From Corynebacterium rouxii (GTDB taxonomy: Bacteria; Actinomycetota; Actinomycetes; Mycobacteriales; Mycobacteriaceae), in NCBI RefSeq assembly GCF_902702935.1, contig NZ_LR738855.1, positions 682,001-746,000 on the forward strand: 64,000 nucleotides of DNA, read 5' to 3'. Shown here in pieces: positions 36,683 through 50,225 of the stretch. The translations under genes and the position numbers were made by a program. Position 1 is the stretch's first letter. Each line of letters starts with the position of its first letter. Below the pieces are notes generated by a model. That model was not told where the DNA came from and searched no databases. It saw only the letters and a program-made list of their open reading frames with translations.

Positions 36683-37585
36683 ATGAAACTTGGATTTGTA
36701 TTCCGTGAAGCGTTCCGAGGCCTCGGCCGAAACATCACGATGACCATTGCGTTGATCATTACCACCGCGATTTCGCTCGCGCTGCTGGCAACCGGCTTTT
36801 TGGTTACCAACATGACCAAAGAAACGAAAGATATTTACCTTGACCGTGTGGAGGTCATGGTTCAGCTCAACGAGGACATCTCCGCTAATGACAAGGATTG
36901 TTCAAGTCAAGCGTGCCGTGACGTGCGAGATAAGCTCGATGGTGCCGAGGGTATCGAGACAGTAACCTATCGTTCCCGTCAACAGTCTTATGACCGTTTC
37001 GTTGAAGTTTTCAAAGACACCGACCCCCAGCTGGTCGCAGAAACTTCACCAGACGCGCTTCCCGCGGCACTCCACGTTCGTCTCGAAGACCCCCTAGACA
37101 CAAAGCCTCTTGACCAGGTTCGCGACATGGAGCAGGTAGACACCATCGTCGACCAAGTCGATGACCTTCGCGGTGCTACTGACAATCTCGACGCGATTAG
37201 AAACTCCACCTTCATTTTCGCTGCTATCCAAGCGATTGCCGCCATCTTCCTGATCGTTAACATGGTCCAGATCGCCGCATTTAATCGTCGTGAAGAAATC
37301 TCCATCATGCGCATGGTGGGTGCTTCCCGCTGGTACACCCAAGCTCCCTTTGTGATCGAAGCAATGGTGGCAGCGCTGTTCGGTGCAATCTTGTCTGGCT
37401 TTGCGCTTTTCGGTGGCAAAGTGTGGGTGGTTGATAAGACCCTCAAAGGTCTTTATGATTCGCAGCTCATCGCACGAGTAAGCAATGCCGATATTTGGGC
37501 AGTGGCTCCTGTCGTTGCAGTCATTGGCATTATCTTTGCGGCTATCACTGCTCAGGCAACATTACGGTGGTACGTGCGTAAGTAA
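36683..37585 (+). CDS. ftsX: Cell division protein FtsX
   Basis: A 300-residue permease from ATG 36683 (MKLGFVFREAFRGLGRN), with TAGGAGG upstream. Four membrane segments: about 22-43, 177-200, 225-250 and 270-295. A large extracellular loop (about 45-170) after the first holds two cysteines (DCSSQAC). The cytoplasmic coupling region reads AFNRREEISIMRMVGAS. It forms the membrane part of the FtsEX complex. The longer frame from 36629 overlaps ftsE and is not favoured. Confidence 0.95.
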   Translation: MKLGFVFREAFRGLGRNITMTIALIITTAISLALLATGFLVTNMTKETKDIYLDRVEVMVQLNEDISANDKDCSSQACRDVRDKLDGAEGIETVTYRSRQQSYDRFVEVFKDTDPQLVAETSPDALPAALHVRLEDPLDTKPLDQVRDMEQVDTIVDQVDDLRGATDNLDAIRNSTFIFAAIQAIAAIFLIVNMVQIAAFNRREEISIMRMVGASRWYTQAPFVIEAMVAALFGAILSGFALFGGKVWVVDKTLKGLYDSQLIARVSNADIWAVAPVVAVIGIIFAAITAQATLRWYVRK

Positions 37586-37689
37586 CCACTGCATTCTTGT
37601 ACGCGCTGCACATCCCCAAGAAAACCACGTATCTTTACCGTGGAATTTCTTGGGGATGTGGTGTATTTACGGGTACTATCGAGGCCACT

Positions 37690-38181
37690 ATGGCAAAGAA
37701 GAAAAAGGCGAAGAATAGCAATCCAGTTATTGCTTCTAACCGCAAAGCGCGGCATGACTACAAGATTTTGGACACCTTCGAGTGCGGAATCGTGCTGCTG
37801 GGAACCGAGATCAAGTCGATCCGCGAGGGCAAAGTATCCCTCACCGACTCCTTTGCCACTATCGATGAAGGCGAAGCCTGGATCCGTAATCTCAATATCC
37901 CGATCTATTCCCGCGGATCGTGGACCAACCACTCACCAATGCGCACCCGAAAACTTCTTCTGCACCGACGCGAAATTGATTCGCTCATGGGCAAGGTGCG
38001 TGACGGAAATAAAACTCTGGTTCCATTGTCCTTGTACTTCAAGGAAGGGCGACTCAAAGTGGAGCTTGGACTGGCACAGGGTAAACAAGACTACGACAAG
38101 CGCCAAGACATCAAGCGTCGCACCGAAGAACGCGAAGTGGTTCGCGATCTGGGGCGTCGTGTCAAGGGAATCCACGCTTAG
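37690..38181 (+). CDS. smpB: SsrA-binding protein SmpB
   Basis: A 163-residue protein from ATG 37690 (MAKKKKAKNSNPVIASNRKARHDY). It contains the SmpB core motifs GTEIKSIREGKVSL, GEAWIRNLNI, RTRKLLLHRREID, and the basic tail KRRTEEREVVRDLGRRVKG that enters the ribosomal decoding centre. It delivers tmRNA to stalled ribosomes. The ssrA gene lies 90 bases downstream in the same orientation. Confidence 0.96.
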   Translation: MAKKKKAKNSNPVIASNRKARHDYKILDTFECGIVLLGTEIKSIREGKVSLTDSFATIDEGEAWIRNLNIPIYSRGSWTNHSPMRTRKLLLHRREIDSLMGKVRDGNKTLVPLSLYFKEGRLKVELGLAQGKQDYDKRQDIKRRTEEREVVRDLGRRVKGIHA

Positions 38182-38271
38182 AAGCAGGGGTTGAAAAGCT
38201 CACTCCAGCCAGCTAACATTGCGGTTCTACAGTTATTCGTTGTACGGCGACCCAACTGTAGAAGCACCAAC

Positions 38272-38656
38272 GGGGCTGATTTTGGTTTCGACTGCGTGCA
38301 TTAAGCTAGGGGAAGCGTGCCGGTGCAGGCTAGAGACCACCGATTTTAAGCGTCGTAGCAAATATATAAGCGCAGAGAACACTCAGCGCGACTACGCCCT
38401 CGCTGCCTAATTTGCAGCGACCTGCGTGTCTGTCAGCCTAGATTCGTCTCTGGTTTAGTGTCTGGCATCGATTAAGAGACTTGCTGGTTTGTTGTGTCAA
38501 CGGGGCAAACTGGGACTTTCACCGATGACTGGGCTCATCATCCGGGTGTGTTCGTCCAAGCCGGAGAGCCGAGTAGAGATCCACGCGCGAACTGCGCACG
38601 GAGAAGCCCTAGCGAGGTGACGTAGGACCCGGGTTCAATTCCCGGCAGCTCCACCA
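38272..38656 (+). ncRNA. ssrA: Transfer-messenger RNA (tmRNA)
   Basis: The 5' end GGGGCTGATTTTGGTTTCGA and the 3' end CCCGGGTTCAATTCCCGGCA followed by GCTCCACCA form the tRNA-like half with an encoded CCA. The internal frame encodes the proteolysis tag AENTQRDYALAA followed by TAA. The tag is attached to stalled peptides for degradation. The tag variant with AENT differs from AEKS that I recall for C. glutamicum. Confidence 0.96.
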
Positions 38657-38660
38657 AGTG

Positions 38661-38697
38661 CCCCCAGTTAGACATAGTTCTAGCTGGGGGTTTTCTT
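38661..38697 (+). terminator. Terminator of ssrA
   Basis: CCCCCAGTTAGA (38661-38672) pairs with TCTAGCTGGGGG (38679-38690) over 12 positions with one G-U, followed by TTTTCTT. Confidence 0.9.
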
Positions 38698-38844
38698 GAA
38701 TTTTAGGCTCCTAACTGCGGCTTCGGTGGTGAACAGTAGGGTGAATAATACTGCCATGGGTCGCAGTCTTATCCCTCAAAACCGCCAAGATATCCCTCAT
38801 TTGTTCCCTGTAACTCAGGTTCAATCATCATGGACTCGACGTGA

Positions 38845-39273
38845 TTATTGGTAGGGATCATTGGCGAGATAGTGTTCGGCAGTGTTTGTGTTCATGCAAT
38901 CGTTCCACCTTCAGCGTAGGGGACTGTGCTCGGATCACGCATTGCCTTTTCTACTGGAATTGCAGCGTCGGTTCCGCCACACTGGAACCCTGCTCCTGGC
39001 TTGGTTCAGATTAGGCTGGCCTGTTGAGCAGGGCTATCGGAAGTCGTATCTTGAGGCGTGGGGTCAACAATATTTTCTGGTGGTAGCTGTTCTGGGTCGC
39101 GTTTTTTAAAGACGACGTTATGCTGCTCGGTTGCATCGGAGCAGATGTAGAAACGGATGTAGTTTTTACGTCGCCGATTCATCTACAGCTGTATCGCCAA
39201 TTCCACATCCGGTTAGTAGCGGTGTTGTTGTGCTTAACACTGCGATAGTTGTTTGTTTGTGCAATATTTTCAT
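38845..39273 (-). pseudogene. Broken lipoprotein gene
   Basis: On the minus strand, ATG 39273 opens MKILHKQTTIAVLSTTTPLL followed by TGCG: a signal peptide with lipobox LTGC. It stops at TAA 39166 just inside an A-tract. One frame over, reading resumes as VKTTSVSTSAPMQPSSITSS and a Ser/Thr/Pro-rich linker (TPTPQDTTSDSPAQQASLI) up to a TGA, then continues in frame as GAGFQCGGTDAAIPVEKAMRD to another TGA. The frameshift and stops make this a decayed lipoprotein. The function is not recognised. The downstream boundary is approximate. Confidence 0.55.
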
Positions 39274-39527
39274 CACTAAACACCCAGTACGTCGATAGTC
39301 GCCATTTATTGATTCAGATGATTAAATAAAGCAGATAGAGGAGGCGTCGAAAAGCTCTTTGTCTGAGACGTTTATGCTGATTAGGGTAGCTTTTCCTTCT
39401 GATGTTCAACGCCCCAATTGTGTGTATTAAGACGGCTAATTTTTCCGATTTTGTGGAAATATGAGTGTTTTTCTGCATTAAGTGCCCGAAACAACAACTT
39501 AAGCATTAGCATTTTCAGTATCGCAGT

Positions 39528-39690
39528 GATCGAGAATGTCGGTGAGATCCCGACAACGGACCTCGCCACTGTATTTGGCTGCTGTAGTTGCACATGCCCT
39601 GATCGGTTTCGCCGGGAATCCACTGTCGCCTCGTGCGATGGGAAGGGGTGGCGCGTTGTAATGGCCGTGAGTCAGAAGACCGGCTGAGAT
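39528..39690 (+). promoter_or_regulatory. Cobalamin (B12) riboswitch
   Basis: The 5' core GAATGTCGGTGAGATCCCGA then CAACGGACCTCGCCACTGTA matches the conserved GGTG..A.TCC...CGCCACTGT element. GGGAAGG and the B12-box region GAGTCAGAAGACCGGCTG follow in the right order. The family binds adenosylcobalamin and represses cobalt or B12 import genes. A short hairpin after it (AGGAG 39712-39716 with CTCCT 39728-39732) abuts the cbiM ribosome-binding site and may be the expression platform. The downstream operon is decayed. Confidence 0.85.
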
Positions 39691-39743
39691 TGCTATTCGT
39701 AGACGCCTGCGAGGAGCCGCGTGTGGTCTCCTAAGGAATTCTC

Positions 39744-40463
39744 ATGCATATTGCCGAGGTTTCTCCCCGTTTCGCATGCTATTGGTTGGTCAGTTGTGGC
39801 AGCACCTTTTGTTATGCATGGTGCTTTGCAAGTAAATAAGCAGAATTAAAGAGAAACCAGAAACTGGATTGCTCCTAGGTGCTGCTGGAGCATTTACATT
39901 CGTCCTAAGTGCACTGAAGATTCCTTCAGTTACGGGTTCTTCCTCGCATCCCACTGGTACGGGCTTAGGTGCGGTGCTGTTCAAGTCACCGGTGATGGTA
40001 TTTATCGGCAGTATCGTTTTGCTCTTCCAAGCTATTCTGCTTGCCCACGGTGGAATCACCACCCTAGGTGCCAATATCACGTCGATGACGATCGTGGGTC
40101 CATGGGTGGGCTACAGCGTATGGAAATTAGCGCGCAAGCTAGGCGCGGGGCTGGAAGTCGGCATTTTCTTGGCGGTTTTCACTGCGGATTTGTCTACATA
40201 TGTTGTGACCGCGCTGCAACTTGCACTTGCACACCACGTAGATAGCGTCGGCAGTGCAGCTACCTCCCCCTTAGTTCTGTATGCGCCTACACAGGCGCCT
40301 TTGGCTGTCGTCGAGGCAATCGTGACCGTGCTTTATTGTTCGTTCGTTGAAGTCTATTGCTGCCAAGGAACTATTCAGCCTTGGCGTTGCAGATGCTGAT
40401 GAACTCGGGATTGAGCAATCTCCATCGGTTGCGGCGCCAGCTAAACCACAGGTCAAGGCATAG
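39744..40463 (+). pseudogene. cbiM: CbiM, cobalt ECF transporter membrane subunit (frameshifted)
   Basis: ATG 39744 encodes MHIAE, the conserved CbiM N-terminus (N-terminal Met-His binds cobalt). A missing base at about 39758 shifts the frame to FLPVSHAIGWSVVAAPFVMH, and a second change near 39843 restores [26 protein letters not shown]. The bulk ([19 protein letters not shown]...) is open, then a third shift near 40337 leads to the C-terminal [23 protein letters not shown]. Three frameshifts make it non-functional unless sequencing errors are responsible. Confidence 0.85.
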
Positions 40464-40480
40464 GAAGTAGGGGAATTGCC

Positions 40481-40825
40481 GTGAAAAAGAACAACAAAGC
40501 CGTGACCATTTCTTTGATCGTAGCGGCGATTACCATTGCTGCGTTTCCAATGTTTTTCAACTTGGGTGATCCGAATGCTGAGGAAGCATTTGATGGTACG
40601 TACGCCGGTGCGGAATCAATCGTGGCTGAGCATAACCCTGATTATGAGCCGTGGTTCTCTCCGCTTGTAGGCGAGCTGCCTGGTGAGGCCGAATCTGGCC
40701 TTTTTGCTCTTCAAGCTGCACTCGGAGCTGGTCTTTTGGGATATGCGCTTGGTTTCTACCGCGGTCGTAAAGGTGATGCCGCTGTTCAGGATCAAGCGGC
40801 TGATCACATCACTACGCAAGCGTAA
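40481..40825 (+). CDS. cbiN: CbiN, cobalt transport accessory protein
   Basis: A 114-residue protein with two membrane helices (about 8-27 and 76-95) around an extracytoplasmic loop containing DGTYAGAESIVAEHNPDYEPWFSPL. This matches CbiN, which assists metal loading of CbiM. The frame is intact, with a start at GTG 40481 preceded by GGGGAATTGCC. Because cbiM, cbiQ and cbiO are broken, the product is probably orphaned. Confidence 0.85.
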   Translation: MKKNNKAVTISLIVAAITIAAFPMFFNLGDPNAEEAFDGTYAGAESIVAEHNPDYEPWFSPLVGELPGEAESGLFALQAALGAGLLGYALGFYRGRKGDAAVQDQAADHITTQA

Positions 40826-40832
40826 CCTCAGC

Positions 40833-41566
40833 TATGAATCCTCTGGAGCGGGGCTGCTGCGAAAAGCCCGTGGGCGCAGGTTAATGTCGGAGAAAAACTT
40901 CTGCTTCTTTTGGACCTTATTTTCGAGGTACTCACGTTGCCACCACAGTGGGGGACTCCTGTGGTGGTTGCGGTAATTGTCATTTTGGTCATTGCGGCTC
41001 GCATTCTGCTTCATTTATATTTCGCTTGCGTTTCGGCACCTGCAGCGTTTATTACGTTAGGCGTTATTCCGTTGATGTTTACTGTCGGTGCACATGGAAC
41101 TCGTTTCATAGCGAAGGTGCAGCCGCAGCAGTTGTGGTGATGTAAAGAAGCATCGTTGCGACGGCCGTAATGATGGCGTTTACCCTGATCACTCCCATCT
41201 CGGAATTATTAGCGTGGATGGGTAAACGTGGACTGCCAGAAGGCCTGACTTATGTGATTGCACTGATGTACCGAATGATCACCACGTTGATGTAAACTTC
41301 GCGCACTATGTGGAAGGCCCAAGCTATGCGCTTAGGACATTCCAGCCGTAAGCGTTGGATTGCATCGCAGGGGGGGGGCGTCGTTATTCGTAATTTCTTT
41401 GGACCGTGCGCGCAGGCTGGGCGAAGGCTTAGAGCTTCGTGCAAATCCCAGTGCTATGGCCATGACGGTTCCCGATCAACCAGTGCATTTACCTCGTTGT
41501 CTAGCGATTGTCGGCATTTTGATTGTCGTAGCAGAAGTCGGTCTTATTCCCGTTGTTATGTCCTAA
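40833..41566 (+). pseudogene. cbiQ: CbiQ, cobalt ECF transporter T component (disrupted)
   Basis: ATG 40833 (MNPLER) is followed by an extra G near 40849 that shifts the frame. The body reads AKSPWAQ...EKLLLLLDLIFEVLTLPP and PAAFITLGVIPLMFTVG, then further breaks occur near 41135-41170 and at a TAA at 41293, before MAFTLITPISELLAWMGKRGLPEGLTYVIALMYR, and finally SLDRARRLGEGLELRANPSAMAMTVP. A run of eight Gs at 41371-41378 sits at one of the frame changes. The order of segments is that of CbiQ. Confidence 0.8.
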
Positions 41567-41589
41567 TAGTAGGTAGAAGGTGACAGCAC

Positions 41590-42235
41590 TACTTGGATGA
41601 AACGGAGCGGGCAAATCGACGCTTTTTCGACTACTTTCCGCATCGTGGAAGCTGAGCGTCGGAATTCTCACTCTCGACGGTAAACCGTATAGCTATGCTC
41701 GCGGAGGTCGAGACACCATACGACGAAACGTTCACCTCGTGTTACAGGAACCCGACGACCAAATTTTCGCTACTTCGGTTCGCGCTGAAGTTTCTTATAG
41801 GCCGATCAACCTTGGTCTTAGCCCCGATGAGGTCGAATTGCGTGTCCAAAAAGTCATGGCAGCCACTAGCATTGCGCACTTGGCGGAAAGGGTGCCGCAC
41901 CATTTGACCTTCGGTCAGCGGAAACGGGTAGTACTGGCAGGCGCATTGGCTATGTGACCTCGCATTTTGCTTCTCGACGAACCCTTCGCGGGGCTTGATC
42001 CCGTAGGTACTGCAGAAGTAGTGGCTGTGATTAATCAGCTTCGGGATGAGGGCATTGCGGTTGTGGTGTGCGCCCACGACGTTGATCTTGCCTACCAAGT
42101 CGCCCAAAAGTTGCGATTATTGTTGAAGGCACCGCCGAGGTTGGTGAGCCAGCCGCTATGTTGATGAATCGCGATTTGAAGGCTCGCGCCCACCTCAACA
42201 GTCCATGGGCGCCGTTGGTATCGCAAATTGCTTGA
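41590..42235 (+). pseudogene. cbiO: CbiO, cobalt ECF transporter ATPase (truncated and disrupted)
   Basis: It begins abruptly at the Walker A segment, where a TGA precedes NGAGKSTLFRLL, so about the first 30 residues are missing. The middle reads LVLQEPDDQIFATSV, signature LTFGQRKRVVLAGALAM, then TGA before PRILLLDEPFAGLDPVG (Walker B) and VVCAHDVDLAYQVA (switch His). The C-terminal part changes frame at about 42120 (EGTAEVGEPAAMLMNRDLKAR). Clearly a dead ABC ATPase of the ECF cobalt type. Confidence 0.85.
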
Positions 42236-42254
42236 CTGAAACTCGCTACTTAAT

Positions 42255-42288
42255 CCCGTAGATAGCTTGTCTACCTGCGGGTTTGTGT
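42255..42288 (+). terminator. Terminator after the cbi remnants
   Basis: CCCGTAGATAG (42255-42265) pairs with CTACCTGCGGG with two wobble or mismatch positions, followed by TTTGTGTGTTTG. Confidence 0.65.
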
Positions 42289-42814
42289 GTTTGTATGAAC
42301 GTGTGTAACTTATAGCGAGTCGCCGACGCTGAGAGGTTGTTCGGATAAGACAAAATTTTTAGAAATAGTGTTGATTCTGTTTGACTTTATGTTCATCAGG
42401 GTTTAACGTTTCATTCACCGCAAAGTTCTGATCGTCATTGTGATGGTGGTTGGTGTTGTGTGTGCGTGTTGTTTGAGAACTCAATAGTGTGCCAATGTAC
42501 TTTTGATTCCCATCCTTGATTGATCTTGGGTGGGGGTTGGATTGTAAGAAAAGATACATGCAATGATAACAGGCATGATGTGTCATACGGCCGGCAAGTG
42601 TGCCATGGCTTGTAAATAACATTTGTGGTTGTTGTGAATTGTTGTATTGGTGGTCATTGTTATTTTTTCCCCGTCAAGGGATGGTGACCATGTTTGATAG
42701 AGCAAATCATTATTTTTTTATTTTGCCAGTTGCAAACAATTGTTGTTTGTGGTGGTTTTTAGCCAGTTGGTTGGGCTTGTTCCAGCTTGAAGGTTGGTCT
42801 TTTGACTGATTTTT
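42289..42814 (+). promoter_or_regulatory. rRNA operon promoter and leader region
   Basis: A 526-bp AT- and T-rich stretch before the 16S gene with no credible coding. It contains GTTTGAGAACTCAATAGTGT at 42470-42489, similar to the box in the 16S-23S spacer and of the kind associated with rRNA antitermination or processing. A possible promoter is TTGACT at 42379 with TTTAAC about 17 bases later; this is weak. Confidence 0.55.
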
Positions 42815-47773
<4,959 letters not shown>

Positions 47774-47915
47774 TTGTGTGTAACGAGCAAAAATATATAG
47801 CATTATTGAGCGTGTCACCTGTTGGGTGATAGTGAAGGTATGAAAGTGTTTCTCGCGTCTGCTGTGCAGTGTCTGGCATGACACGCCTTCTTCGTGTGGG
47901 TGGTTGGTTGTGTGT

Positions 47916-48031
47916 GTTGGTGGTTATTGTGTCGGGGGTACGCCCGGTCCCTTTCCGAACCCGGAAGCTAAGCCCGATTGCGCTGATGGTACTGCACCTG
48001 GGAGGGTGTGGGAGAGTAGGTCGCCGCCAAC
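47916..48031 (+). rRNA. rrf: 5S ribosomal RNA
   Basis: GTTGGTGG at the 5' end pairs with CCGCCAAC at the 3' end. The interior has CGCCCGGTCCC, CCGAACCCGGAAGCTAAGCC and GATGGTACTGCACCTGGGAG, typical of actinobacterial 5S rRNA. Confidence 0.95.
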
Positions 48032-48056
48032 CTAAAACTTAAAAAATGATAGTTGA

Positions 48057-48104
48057 TGGTGTAGCAAGAGAAGCAGTGTGTTTTGCTTGCTACACCATTT
48101 TTTT
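48057..48104 (+). terminator. rRNA operon terminator
   Basis: TGGTGTAGCAAG (48057-48068) and CTTGCTACACCA (48086-48097) form a perfect 12-bp stem followed by seven Ts. A second hairpin with GGGG/CCCC and eight Ts follows at about 48134-48151. Confidence 0.93.
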
Positions 48105-48399
48105 GTGCACCCACACGTGTGGGGGTGTGCGGGGTGCGCCCCCTTTTTTTTATGCCCGCAGTAAGGGGTGGGTTGGTTTTTTCGTGTTCTCGTATTCGAG
48201 ACTACGTAAACCCATGGCCGGGCTGGGGTGTGGGTGGGGTGGTGTTGGGGTTTTCGTGATCACGGATTCGTGGTGGAGATTCCAAACACACCACCAACAC
48301 CAGAAACAGCCCTTGGTGTGTGTTCGGTTGATTGTTAAGTGCGGTGCTTATGCAAACACCGCCCCCTTTCGTAAAGAGACTTCGTAAAATCCGTGGTTC
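48105..48399. other. Intergenic region between the rRNA operon and the aminotransferase gene
   Basis: It contains the second terminator-like hairpin (about 48134-48151) and an inverted repeat GGTGTTGG / CCAACACC near 48241 and 48294, which could terminate the aminotransferase transcript from the other side. No gene is supported. Confidence 0.4.
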
Positions 48400-49569
48400 T
48401 TATCGGCTGGCACTAATGAGAGCTTGAGCAGCCTTTTCGATGACGCTTTGCTTTTTACCAAAGGTGAAACGAAGTTTGGTACGCCATGGTTCTGGGTGGT
48501 CGGTGAACACAGAAATAGGGATAGCGGCGACGTTGTAGTCAGTAATTAGGTTGTAACAGAAGTCCGGACCGTCGCTAGTAGATAAATCACAAGAATCTGC
48601 GACGATATAAAACGTTCCCTTTGTGTTGCTTACTTGGAATCCGGCGTTTTTGAGCGCATGCGATAATAAGTCGCGGTTGCCTTGGAGCATCCGTTGTTGG
48701 TTAGCAATCCATTCGCGCTCGTTATCTAGGGCGTAAGCGACGGCTGGTTGGAACGGACTAGCACCGACAAAGCTGAGGTATTGTTTCGCGCGTTGGATCG
48801 CTGCGATTAATGGTGGGGTAGCGATTGCCCAGCCTGTTTTCCAACCTGTCACACACAGGGTTTTGGCTGCAGAAGAAATCGTTATTGTTCTTTCGCGCAT
48901 ACCTTCGTAGGTAGCAATGGGGCGGTGCGTGGTGTCGTCGAAAAGCATGTGTTCGTAGACTTCATCGCTGACCACGATAAGGTCGTGTTCAATTGCTAGG
49001 GCGCAAAGCTCGGTAATTGCTGCCGTGCTAAATACAGCCCCAGTAGGATTGTGTGGCGAGTTCACGATGATCATTCGCGTTTGGGGCGTGATGGCGTCGC
49101 GAAGCGCTGTGATATCAAGGTCCCACGAATTATTGTTGGGGACTAAAGGCACTGCGATACGGTGCGCGCCTGCTAATGCAATGGCTGCGGCGTAGGAGTC
49201 GAAATACGGCTCGAAGACGATCACGTCCTCATGCGGTTCCACAAGTCCGATAATGGCAGCTGTAAGCGCCTCTGTGGCTCCTACGGTGATAAGGACTTCG
49301 GTATTTGGGTCCACACTCATGCCGTAATAATCGCGTTGGTGTCGTGCAACTGCTTCGCGTAGTACTGGAAATCCTTGTGCTGGTGCGTATTGGTTATTTC
49401 CTCGTGCGATTTGGTCACAGGCTATGCCCAGCATGTCCTTGGGGCCGTCATAATCGGGGAAGCCTTGACCTAGATTAATGGCACCGTGTTGTTGCGCGTG
49501 GGTGCTCATAGTAGCAAAAATCGTCTCGCCGAATTCAGCGAGACGATGGATTCCAACGGGGTGGGGCAT
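48400..49569 (-). CDS. PLP-dependent class I/II aminotransferase
   Basis: A 389-residue protein from ATG 49569 (MPHPVGIHRLAEFGE). It has the fold-type I signatures NLGQGFPDYDGP, VGATEALTAAIIGL, NSPHNPTG (PLP ring Asn), VVSDEVYEHMLF (Asp) and SSAAKTLCVTGWKTGW (Schiff-base Lys), with a C-terminal RFTFGK carboxylate-binding Arg. It resembles the kynurenine/methionine or N-succinyl-diaminopimelate aminotransferase groups; the substrate is not resolvable by eye. It begins five bases after the DUF3239-like stop and is probably in that operon. Confidence 0.88.
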   Translation of the reverse strand: MPHPVGIHRLAEFGETIFATMSTHAQQHGAINLGQGFPDYDGPKDMLGIACDQIARGNNQYAPAQGFPVLREAVARHQRDYYGMSVDPNTEVLITVGATEALTAAIIGLVEPHEDVIVFEPYFDSYAAAIALAGAHRIAVPLVPNNNSWDLDITALRDAITPQTRMIIVNSPHNPTGAVFSTAAITELCALAIEHDLIVVSDEVYEHMLFDDTTHRPIATYEGMRERTITISSAAKTLCVTGWKTGWAIATPPLIAAIQRAKQYLSFVGASPFQPAVAYALDNEREWIANQQRMLQGNRDLLSHALKNAGFQVSNTKGTFYIVADSCDLSTSDGPDFCYNLITDYNVAAIPISVFTDHPEPWRTKLRFTFGKKQSVIEKAAQALISASR

Positions 49570-49573
49570 TGAG

Positions 49574-50221
49574 TTACAACTCCAGTAGATCAAATTTTGT
49601 TTCGCGTACTTGATCTAGCTTATTCAGGTTCTTGCTCAATGTGGTCCATTGTTCGGAAGGAATCGTCGATTCTGCCCGAGCAATCACTGAAGAATCTGGA
49701 GTAGCCCATGCAATGGGCATGGGGGAAATTTGGTCCCATGAGTCTTGGTTCCCCACGGAGCGTTGGCCGGTGACGGCCACTGCTGGGATGCGGGTGCCTA
49801 CTTTTCGGGTGTCGCCTTCGATGCCTGGGATTGCGGTGATGTTGCGCGTTGCAAGTGCCCATCGGGGTGGAAGGGTGGGGTCGACGTTGGTGTTGACCAG
49901 TGCCATCACAACCATGTCGCGGGGGTTGACTTCGGCGATCATGGCGGGGACGAGGTCGTAGTTGTCGTAGAGGTGTTGTGCGTTTCCTACTTGTTTGGGC
50001 ACAACGAAGATCATGGCGAAACTAATCAGTGCCATGATGGTGAATACTGCAAGACAGATGATGCCGAATGCACCACCGAGCCAGAAGTAAAGGCCCACGC
50101 CGATGAGGATCTGAATGATTCCAAATAGACCAGCGGAGAGTTGGAGGCGTTTGGTGTCTTTGAGCAGCTCGTTGTTTTTTGCGGCGAAGTCGGCGTCGAT
50201 GGGGAAGGAGAAGTGTGCCAT
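49574..50221 (-). CDS. DUF3239-like membrane protein
   Basis: A 215-residue protein from ATG 50221 (MAHFSFPIDADFAAKNNELLKDTKRLQ), four bases after the helicase stop. Two hydrophobic segments (about 35-55 and 57-78) are followed by a cytoplasmic domain (NPRDMVVMALVNTNVDPTLPPRWALATR...). This fits the corynebacterial DUF3239 family from memory. The role is unknown. It links an XPB-type helicase gene and an aminotransferase gene in one transcription unit. Confidence 0.7.
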   Translation of the reverse strand: MAHFSFPIDADFAAKNNELLKDTKRLQLSAGLFGIIQILIGVGLYFWLGGAFGIICLAVFTIMALISFAMIFVVPKQVGNAQHLYDNYDLVPAMIAEVNPRDMVVMALVNTNVDPTLPPRWALATRNITAIPGIEGDTRKVGTRIPAVAVTGQRSVGNQDSWDQISPMPIAWATPDSSVIARAESTIPSEQWTTLSKNLNKLDQVRETKFDLLEL

Positions 50222-50225
50222 GGTG

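Noticed and set aside
39010..39030. DtxR-like iron box (TTAGGCTGGCCTGTTGA)
   Set aside because: Only about 10 of 19 consensus positions match, and it lies inside the decayed lipoprotein gene, not in a promoter.
38882..39109. Plus-strand 75-codon frame after ssrA
   Set aside because: It is antisense to the decayed lipoprotein gene and has no domain or ribosome-binding site.
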